This document shows positions 15,868-24,310 of a DNA stretch of 64,000 bases, in pieces. The notes beneath the pieces are model-generated. The model was not told where the DNA came from, did not search any database, and saw nothing but the letters and a program-made list of their open reading frames with translations. The position numbers were made by a program, and so were the translations under genes. Numbering within the stretch: the first letter of the stretch is position 1; every line of letters starts with the position of its first letter. Source of the stretch: Verrucomicrobiota bacterium (GTDB taxonomy: Bacteria > Verrucomicrobiota > Verrucomicrobiia > Limisphaerales > Pedosphaeraceae); assembly GCA_021325145.1 (NCBI GenBank), contig JAJPHR010000070.1, positions 42,999 through 106,998 on the forward strand, read 5' to 3'.

Positions 15868-17400
15868 TCACGGCGTTGAAATCGCCCGATAAAACCGCCG
15901 GGTGGAGTTGGTGGACGGATTGTCGGCGAAATCAAATGTGCCGTCGGCTGAGGTGGTGTTTGTGAATACGGGAAACCAGGCGGCAAGATTGGTCGAGACC
16001 TGGACCACACACGTCCGGTTCGCGCCGCCGGACACGCGCATCGCGAAAGCTCCGCCGCCTGCGGACGGAAGCGACGTCAGCGAGATGGGCGGGCTGAGGG
16101 CCTTGCGCAGGTTCAACCGGCCACCAGTCACGCATTTGCCGGCGAGCGCGGGGAGCAGATCGACACCGTTCAACACGCGGGCGATGATTTGCTGGTACGT
16201 TTCGGTGGGATAGCGAGCCATCACCAGCGCCAGCGCCCCTGTGACATACGGCGCTGAAAAAGAAGTGCCGGAATTGGAAAAATAGCCATTATCCGAGCCG
16301 GCAAAGGTCGAATAGATATTGTCGCCAGGCGCAGCCAAATGAACGGTGGTTGCGCCGTAGTTGGAAAGGCTGGCCAAAGTATCATTGCGCGTGGTCCACG
16401 CCACGGCGACGACGTTATCGAAATGCCAACTGGCTGGATAAACCGGAGCGACATCTATGTTTGTGCCGCTATTGCCACAAGCCTGGACGAAGATGATGCC
16501 AGCGTCGCGTGTGCTGGCGACGGCGTTTGACAAGGCGAGGGAATTGTTCCCGCCCCAGCTTGCGTTTATAATCTGAGCGCCGTTGGTCTGGGCATAAGCC
16601 AGGCAGGCGAGGATCGCGGAGGAATTGCCCACGCCGAAATTGTTGAAACACTTGCAGGCCATGATCTGCACCTGCCATGCGACTCCCGCCACGCCCTTGC
16701 CGTTATTGCCGAGCGCCCCAAGCACGCCTGCGATCATGGTTCCGTGGCCACTGTCATCGTTTCCGGTCAGGTCTATTGCTCCAGGCAGTGCATTGGTACC
16801 GTGATTGCCATCGTGCGGATTAACCCACATGTTCGAAGCCAAATCTTCGTGTGTGTACCACACGCCCGTATCCAGCACAGCCACCACGATGTTGCTGGCC
16901 GAGGTGCGGATGTCCCAGCCATCCGGCGCGTCGATGTCCGCGTGAGGCGTGCCGCCGTTTTGACCGAAGTTGTTCAAACCCCAGAGGGTGCCGTCGGTGA
17001 ACTTGGGATCATTGGGCGAGGTGGTGAACGTGTGCGCCTCGTAGTCCGGCTCGGCGAATTCGACCAAGCCGCTTTGCTCGTAGCGCGCGACGAAATCCGG
17101 CACGGATCCTCCGGGCGGCAGGCGCAAAACCTCGATGCCACCGATGCCCTGGAACGTTTGCAATACCACCGTCCCTTGAACGGAATGAAAGCCGGCCAGC
17201 GCACTGAGGCTGACGCCCGGCTTCGGTTTCACCAGGATCTGATCGGGGCGGTACGGCGGTGAGGGAGGTATGGTTATCGACGCAGTTTGCGCTCCAGCCG
17301 AATTACGCGGGCAAAGACATCCAGCGAAAGCGCCAATCAAAATCAGGCCAGCAAGGCAGGCTGGGACATTGATTCGCATGAGCGAAATTCGAAGTGGCAT
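15868..17400 (-). CDS. Exported subtilisin-like serine protease (S8)
   Basis: The protein has 510 residues from ATG 17400, preceded by GAGG at a six-base spacing; an in-frame ATG at 17412 lacks this. A signal peptide is followed by a fervidolysin-like propeptide (PDQILVKPKPGVSLSALAGF, ending EFAEPDYEAH). The peptidase S8 domain at about 155-415 has the catalytic triad Asp177 (VAVLDTGVW), His219 (SGHGTMIAG) and Ser380 (GTSFSAPYV). A beta-rich C-terminal domain of about 90 residues (MRVSGGANRTCVVQVSTNLAAWFPVFTN) resembles the VQxSTNLxxW module common in verrucomicrobial secreted proteins. It is likely secreted and self-processed. It lies 67 bases downstream of the TlpA-like gene on the same strand. 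Confidence 0.9.
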   Translation of the reverse strand: MPLRISLMRINVPACLAGLILIGAFAGCLCPRNSAGAQTASITIPPSPPYRPDQILVKPKPGVSLSALAGFHSVQGTVVLQTFQGIGGIEVLRLPPGGSVPDFVARYEQSGLVEFAEPDYEAHTFTTSPNDPKFTDGTLWGLNNFGQNGGTPHADIDAPDGWDIRTSASNIVVAVLDTGVWYTHEDLASNMWVNPHDGNHGTNALPGAIDLTGNDDSGHGTMIAGVLGALGNNGKGVAGVAWQVQIMACKCFNNFGVGNSSAILACLAYAQTNGAQIINASWGGNNSLALSNAVASTRDAGIIFVQACGNSGTNIDVAPVYPASWHFDNVVAVAWTTRNDTLASLSNYGATTVHLAAPGDNIYSTFAGSDNGYFSNSGTSFSAPYVTGALALVMARYPTETYQQIIARVLNGVDLLPALAGKCVTGGRLNLRKALSPPISLTSLPSAGGGAFAMRVSGGANRTCVVQVSTNLAAWFPVFTNTTSADGTFDFADNPSTNSTRRFYRAISTP

Positions 17401-17467
17401 GGTCGGCCTCATTTAATGGACGGCTTCCAACTTTCCGCCGTCCGACTTGAGACTTAGCTTGGGAACT

Positions 17468-18019
17468 TCATGGAGCAGGCGCTTCGTCGAGCAATTTCTT
17501 GACGACCCTCTCAACGTATTCGGGTTGCAAGCCGACGACGCGGACGATGCCTTTGCGGTCAACAATAGCGTAAGTGGGATAATAGTGGACCGCCCAGGCC
17601 TTCTCCGATTTGAGCTTGGGATCACGGGCGGTCGGATATTGGATACCCTTGTTTTTAACCGTTTCGTCCATCTTCTCCTGGCCGTTCTTGGAAGTGCAAA
17701 CCCCGACAATGACCAGGCCCTTGTCCTGATATTTTTTGAGCAATTCGTTGTTGTGAGGAATGGCGGCCATGCAGGGGCCGCACCAAGTGGCGTAAAAATC
17801 CACAATGACGACCTTGCCCTTCATGTCCTCGGGTTTGACCTGGCCGTTCGCCCAACCGGTGACGTCGATCGGGGGCATGGGCTTGCCCTCCAGAGCGGCA
17901 TGCGGAGCGCGAGTTTTAGCGTCGCTGTCCCAGGTCCAATCGTCGGGAAATTCACCCGCGCGGACGGTCAAGGCGAGAGCGAAGGAGAATGCGGCAATCC
18001 AATGGCGAAGTTTAACCAT
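17468..18019 (-). CDS. TlpA-like thioredoxin-fold protein, exported
   Basis: This 183-residue protein starts at ATG 18019 with a signal peptide (MVKLRHWIAAFSFALALTVR, cut near AG). A TlpA/ResA-type thioredoxin fold follows. The redox motif WCGPC is at 79-83 (VVIVDFYATWCGPCMAAIPH), and cis-Pro appears in VHYYPTYAIVDRKG. Such proteins reduce disulfides or carry electrons in the periplasm, often for cytochrome c maturation. This may be relevant to the cytochrome-like genes nearby. An in-frame GTG 15 bases upstream is a less likely start. Confidence 0.88.
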   Translation of the reverse strand: MVKLRHWIAAFSFALALTVRAGEFPDDWTWDSDAKTRAPHAALEGKPMPPIDVTGWANGQVKPEDMKGKVVIVDFYATWCGPCMAAIPHNNELLKKYQDKGLVIVGVCTSKNGQEKMDETVKNKGIQYPTARDPKLKSEKAWAVHYYPTYAIVDRKGIVRVVGLQPEYVERVVKKLLDEAPAP

Positions 18020-18400
18020 AAAGGTTCGTAGCACGAGGTGGGCGGTTAGTCAATTCGGCGGGCGACCGGGCGAAGGAAGCTTACTGAGCGATGCAATAGT
18101 TCCTAAGCTTAACCATGTTCATGGATTTTTCTGTAACCACCCAAAAATCAATCAGATATGGATGCTTTTCGGCCCGCCATTTTCTGCAAGTGCTGAAAAG
18201 CTTTAACAACTTATCCAACGCTCAGTAAGCAAAACGAATTCTTCCAGCACCAAACACCGCAGATTAAGCTAAACTTCTACCTTATCCCAAGCTCTCAGAA
18301 TGCCCCGTAAATCTTGAAACCAGAACGAGATATGGCATGCTAAGTGGTGCAAAGCTGATGAATTTCCCGAAAGGGGAAAAAGTCTAATTTGCGTGCTTAT
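18020..18400. other. Divergent spacer holding a MITE-like repeat and a leader hairpin
   Basis: The 380-base spacer between the TlpA-like gene and the DUF1501 gene contains the 152-base inverted-repeat element at 18,079-18,230. It also has a TTTCCC..GGGAAA hairpin at 18,363-18,379, just upstream of the DUF1501 start. The stretch is A/T-rich compared with the flanking genes. I see no gene in it. Confidence 0.5.
18079..18230. repeat. MITE-like element with 12-bp perfect terminal inverted repeats
   Basis: GCTTACTGAGCG at 18,079-18,090 is the exact reverse complement of CGCTCAGTAAGC at 18,219-18,230. The similarity continues inward imperfectly for about 20 more bases, to an AAGCTT on each side. 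The 152-base interior is A/T-rich and has no open frame. Size, ends and lack of coding capacity fit a non-autonomous transposon, but no clear target duplication is visible. Confidence 0.5.
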
Positions 18401-19822
18401 ATGATCGAACAAACCTGTCAGGATCACGAACATCGCCCCGAGGATTGCATTTTCACCCGCCGCCAATTTCTGAACCGGCTCGGCATGGGTTTCGGCGCGC
18501 TCAGTCTCACCAGCCTGGTCGGCATGGGCTTGCTCGACCCGCCAGGCGCCCGCGCGGAGGACTTCTCGCCTTTTGCCCCCAAAGCCCCGCAGTTCACGCC
18601 CCGCGCCAAGCGGGTGCTGCATATCTTTGCCTCTGGCGCGCCGTCGCACATCGATACGTGGGATCCGAAACCGGCGCTGGAGAAGCTCGACCAGCAACCA
18701 ATGCCCGATGACAAGAACGGCACGGTGTTCGCCTCGCCGTTCAAGTTCAGGAAAATGGGCCAAAGCGGCATCGAGGTCAGCGAGGTTTTCCCGATGATCG
18801 GCGAGCACATCGATGACATTGCCGTGGTGCGGTCGATGTACACGGACATCCCGGACCACATCGCGGCGAGCCTGATGTTGAACACGGGTTCGACGCGGCT
18901 GCCGAAGCCGAGTTTCGGTTCGTGGGTGACTTATGGGTTGGGCAGTGAGAACCAGAATTTGCCGGCGTTCATCGCGCTGGCTCCCGGTGGCGTGAGCGCG
19001 CAGAATTTGCGGTCCGCCTTTTTGCCCGGCGCGTATCAGGGCACGGCGGTGAACACGCAGAACACCGCCATCGACAAGTTGATCGAGAACATCAAGAACA
19101 AGTACACCTCCCTGCCCGAGCAACGCAAACAACTCGATCTCCTCCACGAACTCAACGAGGTCCACAGCCAGAACCTGCGCAAGGATGCCCAGTTGGAGGC
19201 GCGTTTGCAGGCTTACGAACTGGCCTACCAGATGCAGTTGGAAGCGACCGACGCCTTCGACATCAGCAAGGAGACGCCCGCCACCCGCGCGATGTATGGC
19301 GACAACTCCCAAACCGGCCGTCAAATGCTGATCGCCCGGCGGTTGCTCGAAAAAGGCGTGCGCTTCGTCCAAGTCTGGCACGGCGGCTGGGACCACCATA
19401 ATAATCTGGAAACTGGTCTTTCCAAGAAAGCCGAGGAAATCGACAAACCGATTGCGGCGCTGCTCACCGATCTTAAGCAACGCGACATGCTGAAGGACAC
19501 GTTGATTCTTTGGGGCGGTGAGTTTGGCCGTTCACCCACAGCCGACGGCAACGTGGCCGGCGGCACGCCGGGTCGCACGCACAACAACAAGGCCTTCAGC
19601 GTCTGGCTCGCCGGCGGCGGCGTCAAAGGCGGCATGGTTTATGGTTCGACCGATGAATTCGGTTCGCGCGCCATTGAGAACAAGGTTCATGTCCATGACT
19701 TGCATGCGACGATGCTCTGGCTCCTTGGTTTCGATCACACGAAGCTTACCTACCGCTATAACGGACGTGATTTCCGGCCTACGGACGTTTATGGGAATGT
19801 CGTAAAAGAGGTCATGGCGTGA
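18401..19822 (+). CDS. DUF1501 family protein, Tat-exported
   Basis: The protein has 473 residues from ATG 18401; an in-frame TTG 12 bases upstream is less likely. Residues about 20-30 carry the twin-arginine motif (TRRQFLNRLG), followed by a hydrophobic stretch ending GARA. The body shows the DUF1501 blocks: VLHIFASGAPSHIDTWDPKP, FPMIGEHIDDIAVVRSM, VWHGGWDHH near 325-333, ILWGGEFGRSP and VHDLHATMLWLLG. It is the better conserved of the two DUF1501 proteins in the window and keeps the histidine-rich metal-binding type of motif. Its stop overlaps a GTG of the next frame, and the cytochrome gene follows at once, so the pair is an operon. It is probably periplasmic, in polysaccharide breakdown. 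Confidence 0.9.
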   Translation: MIEQTCQDHEHRPEDCIFTRRQFLNRLGMGFGALSLTSLVGMGLLDPPGARAEDFSPFAPKAPQFTPRAKRVLHIFASGAPSHIDTWDPKPALEKLDQQPMPDDKNGTVFASPFKFRKMGQSGIEVSEVFPMIGEHIDDIAVVRSMYTDIPDHIAASLMLNTGSTRLPKPSFGSWVTYGLGSENQNLPAFIALAPGGVSAQNLRSAFLPGAYQGTAVNTQNTAIDKLIENIKNKYTSLPEQRKQLDLLHELNEVHSQNLRKDAQLEARLQAYELAYQMQLEATDAFDISKETPATRAMYGDNSQTGRQMLIARRLLEKGVRFVQVWHGGWDHHNNLETGLSKKAEEIDKPIAALLTDLKQRDMLKDTLILWGGEFGRSPTADGNVAGGTPGRTHNNKAFSVWLAGGGVKGGMVYGSTDEFGSRAIENKVHVHDLHATMLWLLGFDHTKLTYRYNGRDFRPTDVYGNVVKEVMA

Positions 19823-19926
19823 GTGAGTGGCGGATGCAAGTTCCAAGCGCCAACATCCAAGCGCCAGAGAGATCACAAGCCTCAAACTCCAAACTGCGCT
19901 TGAGCACCGCTGGAAGGATGAACTCG

Positions 19927-22900
19927 ATGAATCGCAGCAGTCGACGCCAGGAGGCTCCAATTTCATTTTCGGAAAAGTTGACGCCTCGTTACGCCGGCTG
20001 CTACAGGTCGCGTGAGACCTCGTCCGCGATTTGGCTGGCAGCAAGCGTCCTCGCCATTTGCCTTTCGCACTCAGTTCTCGCGGCAGACGTCAAACTGACA
20101 CCGGAGCAACTCGATTTTTTTGAAAAAAAAATTCGGCCCATTTTTTCCGAGAATTGTTACAAGTGCCACAGTCAGGAGAGCGAGAAAATCAAAGGCGGCC
20201 TGCTGCTCGACACGCGTGACGGCGTGCTCAAGGGCGGCGACACCGGGCCGGCGATCGTGCCCGGCGATCCCGAGAAAAGTTTGATGATCAAGGCCGTCCG
20301 GTACAAGGACAAGGACCTGCAAATGCCGCCCAACGATCGGCCGCTCGCGCCGGAACAGGTCGCTGACCTGGAAACCTGGGTGAAAATGGGCGCGCCCGAC
20401 CCGCGCGATGCTCCCAGCGCAAGCGACCACAAATATGTGGTCGATTTCGACAAGGCTAAAAAGCATTGGGCGTTTCAACCCGTCGTCAAACCGGCCATTC
20501 CCCAGCCGGACGATCCGCAGCATTGGGTGCAGACGCCCATTGACAATTTTATCCTGGCCACACTGTCCGCCAAGGGCCTGACCCCCGCGCCGCGTGCGGA
20601 CAAGGTGACCTTGCTTCGCCGCGTCACGTTCGATCTTATCGGGCTGCCGCCCACACCCAAGGAAGTGGATGATTTTGTGGCGGACACTTCTCCCAATGCA
20701 TTGGAGACCGTCGTGGACCGCCTGCTGGCTTCGCCGCACTATGGCGAACGTTGGGGCCGGCATTGGCTCGACCTCGCCCATTTTGCCGATACCCGCGGCA
20801 CGCTCGGGAATAACCGCGATGAGCGCTATCCCTACTCATACATTTACCGGGATTACGTCATTCGCGCTTTCAACGAAGATCTGCCTTACGACCAGTTTCT
20901 ACTGCAACAAATCGCCGCGGACAAATTGCCGCTCGGCGACGACAAACGGCCGCTGGCCGCGATGGGCTTCCTGACGCTCGGCAATCGCTTCAACAATCAG
21001 ATCAACGATATCATCGACGACCGGATCGACATCATCGGCAAAGGCACGATGGCGTTGACGCTCGGCTGCGCCCGGTGCCACGATCACAAATTTGATCCCA
21101 TTCCCACGAAGGATTACTACGCGCTGCATGGCGTTTTCAACAGCTCCATGGAACCGAAGGAGGAGCCGCTGCTCGGACCGCCGCCCGGCACGCCCAGCTA
21201 CCGGGATTTTCAAATCGAGTACGCCGCCCGCGTCAGCGCCGTCGAGCAATTCCGGCACGAGGAAGGTTTGTTGTTCAAAGCGGAGATGGTCGGCAAGTCG
21301 GGTAATTACATGTTGGCGCTATACGACTTCAAACGCGCGGGCACCAACCTCTCGCGCGGCGCTTTCATTCAGAAAGCAGGGCTCAATCAGCAAATTGCCG
21401 CCATCTGGGACAATCACATCAAGAACTGGGAAAACCGGCACAACCCGATTTTTGCGCCCTGGGTCGCGTTTGCAAAGCTGTCTCCCGAGGAATTTCCCGC
21501 CCGCGCCCGCGAATTGTCGGAAAAATTTTCGTCGTCTCCGGAGAAGGGCAAGCCAATCAACGCTTTGGTGGCCCATGCGTTGGAGACGCCGCCGGCTTCA
21601 ATGGCCCAACTGGCCGCGCGTTACACGGCCATCTTCACCGACGTGGAGCGCCACTGGTCGGAGATGATCGCGCCTTACGAGGCGAAAAAATCCACCACCA
21701 ACGCCGTTGATGAACCCAAGAGCCTGCCCGACCCGGCGCAGGAACAGGTGCGGCAGTTCATGTACGCCAACAATTCGCCCATGCTCCTGGATGAGCAGCG
21801 CCTGAACAATTTCATCAATCGCGACAACAAGCTGCGGAACAAGCTTGCCGACCTCGAAAAAGCGGTCACCGAATTGGTCATCACTCATCCCGGTTCACCC
21901 GCGCGCGCGCCGGTGTTGGAGGATGCGGAAAAACCGAAGGACTCCTACGTTTTCATCAAGGGCAATGTCGGCAATCGCGGCCCGGTCGTCCCGCGGCACT
22001 TCCTGACGATCCTTGCGGGCGATAATCCGCCGGTGTTCAAGGAGGGCAGCGGGCGGCTCGAACTGGCGCGCGCCATCGCCAGCAAGGACAATCCGCTTAC
22101 CGCCCGCGTGTTCGTGAATCGCGTCTGGTTGAATCATTTTGGCGAGGGCATTGTCCGCACCCCGGATGATTTCGGCACACGCGGCGACATGCCCTCTCAC
22201 CCGGAGCTGCTCGATTATCTCGCGTGGCGCTTCATGGATGAAGGCTGGTCCATCAAAAAACTGCATCGGCTCATCCTGCTCTCCAGTGTTTATCAACAAA
22301 GCAGCGACGAAAATCCCCGTTACCAGCAGATCGATCCTGATAATCATTGGCTTTGGCATATGAATCGCCGCCGGCTGGACTTCGAAGCTTTGCGCGACAC
22401 CCTTCTGGCCATCGGCGGCGATCTCGATCTCACGATGGGCGGGCGTCCGGTGAAATTGGACGCGGAACCTTATTCGCTTCGGCGCAGCATCTACGGCTAC
22501 GTCGATCGCCGCAATGTGCCGAACATGTTTCAGGCATTTGATTTCGCGAGCCCGGACCTCACCACCGGCAAGCGTGAATCAACCGTCGTTCCCCAACAGG
22601 CGCTGTTCATGATGAACAATCCGCTGGTGGTCGAACAGGCGCGCAATGTCGTCCGCCGCACGGATTTCAAGACCCAGGCCGACGCCAAGGCGAAGCTCGA
22701 TTTGCTCTACAAGCTGATTTATCAGCGCAGTCCCACCGATGTGGAAATGAAGCTTGCGCTAGATTACCTGCGTTCCGACGTGGCCACGGAATGGCAGACG
22801 AACGCGGCATCCGCGTGGGAATATGGCTACGGGCAATATGACGCAGCCGCTCATCATACAAAGCTCTTTGTACCTTTCGGGAATTTCGCGAATCGCGCCT

Positions 22901-23403
22901 GGAAGCCCGGGGGCACCAAGCCTGACCCTCGCCTCAATGGCCTCGTGCTTACGCCGGATGGCGGCACCCCGAACAAACTCTTTCCCGTCATTCGCCGCTG
23001 GATTGCGCCGCGCGATGGAGCGATTGCCATCGACGGCACTCTCAATCATCCGGGCGGCGATGGCGATGGAGTTCAAGGCCGGATTGTTTCCAGCCGGTTG
23101 GGTGAATTGGGAGCATGGGTTGCCTTCAAGAGCCAGGCGGCCACTGCGCTGCCTCGCGTCGAGGTCAAGCGAGGCGAAATGATTGACTTCATCGTCGATT
23201 GCCGGACGAATCCTAACAACGACGCTTTCAAATGGGCGCCCCACATCAAGATGCTGCCCGCGCCAAACATGCCCAAGGAATGTGTCATGGACTGGAACGC
23301 GCAACGGGATTTCGTCGGCGATGCGCAGACGCGGAGAATGAATTCGTGGGAAAAGCTCGCGCAGGTGCTGCTTGAGACGAATGAGTTAACGTTCGTTAAT
23401 TAA
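19927..23403 (+). CDS. PSCyt1 / DUF1549 / DUF1553 cytochrome-like protein
   Basis: I start this 1158-residue protein at ATG 19927, eight bases after AAGGA. The frame is open back to 19819, but that stretch has the CAAGTTCCAAGCGCCAAC kind of low-complexity text common between verrucomicrobial genes. A signal sequence (IWLAASVLAICLSHSVLA) precedes PSCyt1 with haem motif CYKCH. DUF1549 follows, with LLRRVTFDLIGLPPTP, GERWGRHWLDLAHFADTRG and a second motif, CARCHDHKFDP. DUF1553 (ELARAIASKDNPLTARVFVNRVW, PSHPELLDYLAWRFMDEGWSIKKL, QALFMMNNPLV) follows. About 170 residues near the C-terminus (RLNGLVLTPDGGTPN onwards) form an added beta domain. It is the partner of the DUF1501 gene just upstream. Confidence 0.88.
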   Translation: MNRSSRRQEAPISFSEKLTPRYAGCYRSRETSSAIWLAASVLAICLSHSVLAADVKLTPEQLDFFEKKIRPIFSENCYKCHSQESEKIKGGLLLDTRDGVLKGGDTGPAIVPGDPEKSLMIKAVRYKDKDLQMPPNDRPLAPEQVADLETWVKMGAPDPRDAPSASDHKYVVDFDKAKKHWAFQPVVKPAIPQPDDPQHWVQTPIDNFILATLSAKGLTPAPRADKVTLLRRVTFDLIGLPPTPKEVDDFVADTSPNALETVVDRLLASPHYGERWGRHWLDLAHFADTRGTLGNNRDERYPYSYIYRDYVIRAFNEDLPYDQFLLQQIAADKLPLGDDKRPLAAMGFLTLGNRFNNQINDIIDDRIDIIGKGTMALTLGCARCHDHKFDPIPTKDYYALHGVFNSSMEPKEEPLLGPPPGTPSYRDFQIEYAARVSAVEQFRHEEGLLFKAEMVGKSGNYMLALYDFKRAGTNLSRGAFIQKAGLNQQIAAIWDNHIKNWENRHNPIFAPWVAFAKLSPEEFPARARELSEKFSSSPEKGKPINALVAHALETPPASMAQLAARYTAIFTDVERHWSEMIAPYEAKKSTTNAVDEPKSLPDPAQEQVRQFMYANNSPMLLDEQRLNNFINRDNKLRNKLADLEKAVTELVITHPGSPARAPVLEDAEKPKDSYVFIKGNVGNRGPVVPRHFLTILAGDNPPVFKEGSGRLELARAIASKDNPLTARVFVNRVWLNHFGEGIVRTPDDFGTRGDMPSHPELLDYLAWRFMDEGWSIKKLHRLILLSSVYQQSSDENPRYQQIDPDNHWLWHMNRRRLDFEALRDTLLAIGGDLDLTMGGRPVKLDAEPYSLRRSIYGYVDRRNVPNMFQAFDFASPDLTTGKRESTVVPQQALFMMNNPLVVEQARNVVRRTDFKTQADAKAKLDLLYKLIYQRSPTDVEMKLALDYLRSDVATEWQTNAASAWEYGYGQYDAAAHHTKLFVPFGNFANRAWKPGGTKPDPRLNGLVLTPDGGTPNKLFPVIRRWIAPRDGAIAIDGTLNHPGGDGDGVQGRIVSSRLGELGAWVAFKSQAATALPRVEVKRGEMIDFIVDCRTNPNNDAFKWAPHIKMLPAPNMPKECVMDWNAQRDFVGDAQTRRMNSWEKLAQVLLETNELTFVN

Positions 23404-23437
23404 GGCGGAAGGTGGTGCCCTGCCGACGTTTGTTCAA

Positions 23438-24013
23438 ATGCCAGATGGCGCTGATCTGAAAATGGAGCTCTGTGCTCCGGACTTGATTGAAGCCTGCATC
23501 CTGGCGGGCGGACTCAGTTCGCGCATGGGACGGGACAAGAGCCACCTGCGCCTCGGGCAGCGTACGCTGATGGGTCACATCGAGAAGACAGCACAATTGC
23601 TTGGTTTCAAGGTGCGATCGATTCGGCGGGATTCGGTGGAACGGTGCGGACCCATGGGTGGGATTGCCACAGCGCTCGAGAGCAGCCGTGCGGACTGCGT
23701 GTTGTTCCTGGCCTGCGACATGCCGTTCGTTTCCGAAGAGTTTCTGCGGAAAATGATTAAAACGTTGCGCCGTCAGGACCGGGCGGTGTTTGCCGCCCAG
23801 AACAGCCGGGTGGGCTTTCCCTTATTGCTGCGGCGGGACGCGTGTTTGCCGATCGTGCTGGAACAGATCGAACGGAAGGATCTCTCGCTTCGCAAACTGG
23901 CGAAGGTTCTGCGAGCCCGAATGCTAAAGCCGTCGCGGGGACAGAGGGAAAACCTGGCCAATATCAATACGCCTGAGGACTTGGCAGCAGCGCGGAAACA
24001 CCGATTGAAATAG
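23438..24013 (+). CDS. mobA: Molybdenum cofactor guanylyltransferase-like protein
   Basis: The protein has 191 residues, or 183 if the ATG at 23462 is used. ILAGGLSSRMGRDKS at 21-35 is the GTP-binding signature of MobA, GPMGGIATALES near 70 is the second conserved block, and LACDMPFVSEEFL near 90-102 holds the metal-binding Asp. NINTPEDL near the end is the last conserved element. MobA joins GMP to molybdopterin in the cytoplasm. The start region contains a GGAGCTCTGTGCTCC palindrome that also occurs near 13,566, so the exact N-terminus is unsure. No other molybdopterin genes are in view. Confidence 0.85.
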   Translation: MPDGADLKMELCAPDLIEACILAGGLSSRMGRDKSHLRLGQRTLMGHIEKTAQLLGFKVRSIRRDSVERCGPMGGIATALESSRADCVLFLACDMPFVSEEFLRKMIKTLRRQDRAVFAAQNSRVGFPLLLRRDACLPIVLEQIERKDLSLRKLAKVLRARMLKPSRGQRENLANINTPEDLAAARKHRLK

Positions 24014-24310
24014 GGGCGGCAGGCGGAATTCAGGCTTACTGAATCAGCGAACCTTGGCACACTCCCGCGTGGTTCGACCCCTGGTTGCGAACCAGGCCAC
24101 GAACTTTCTCGAATTAGCCACTTTTCGACATAATAGTGACAGAATAGCGCAGGTTCAAAAATCATTGGAAATTCTGGAACAAAATGCAATCGCGCGCCTC
24201 TTAGCTCCTGCGCTCCTGTATTGCGGGTGCACTAAAACCTAACTAACTTAAAAACATCGACTCCGGTGATGACACTCGCGAATAGCGTTATTCCGAAACT
24301 ACTCAACCCC
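24014..24310. other. Intergenic stretch with a 7-bp stem hairpin
   Basis: The 297-base spacer after mobA holds a perfect hairpin, CCTGGTTGCGAACCAGG, at 24,080-24,096. It may end mobA transcription, although no T-run follows. The rest shows no gene. An in-frame ATG at 24266 could extend the next gene into it. Confidence 0.4.

Noticed and set aside
18269..19480. 403-codon minus-strand frame
   Set aside because: It is antisense to the well-conserved DUF1501 gene at 18401.
24071..24096. GGTTCGACCCC text like a tRNA T-arm after mobA
   Set aside because: No acceptor, D or anticodon stems could be built around it. It is better explained as a simple hairpin.
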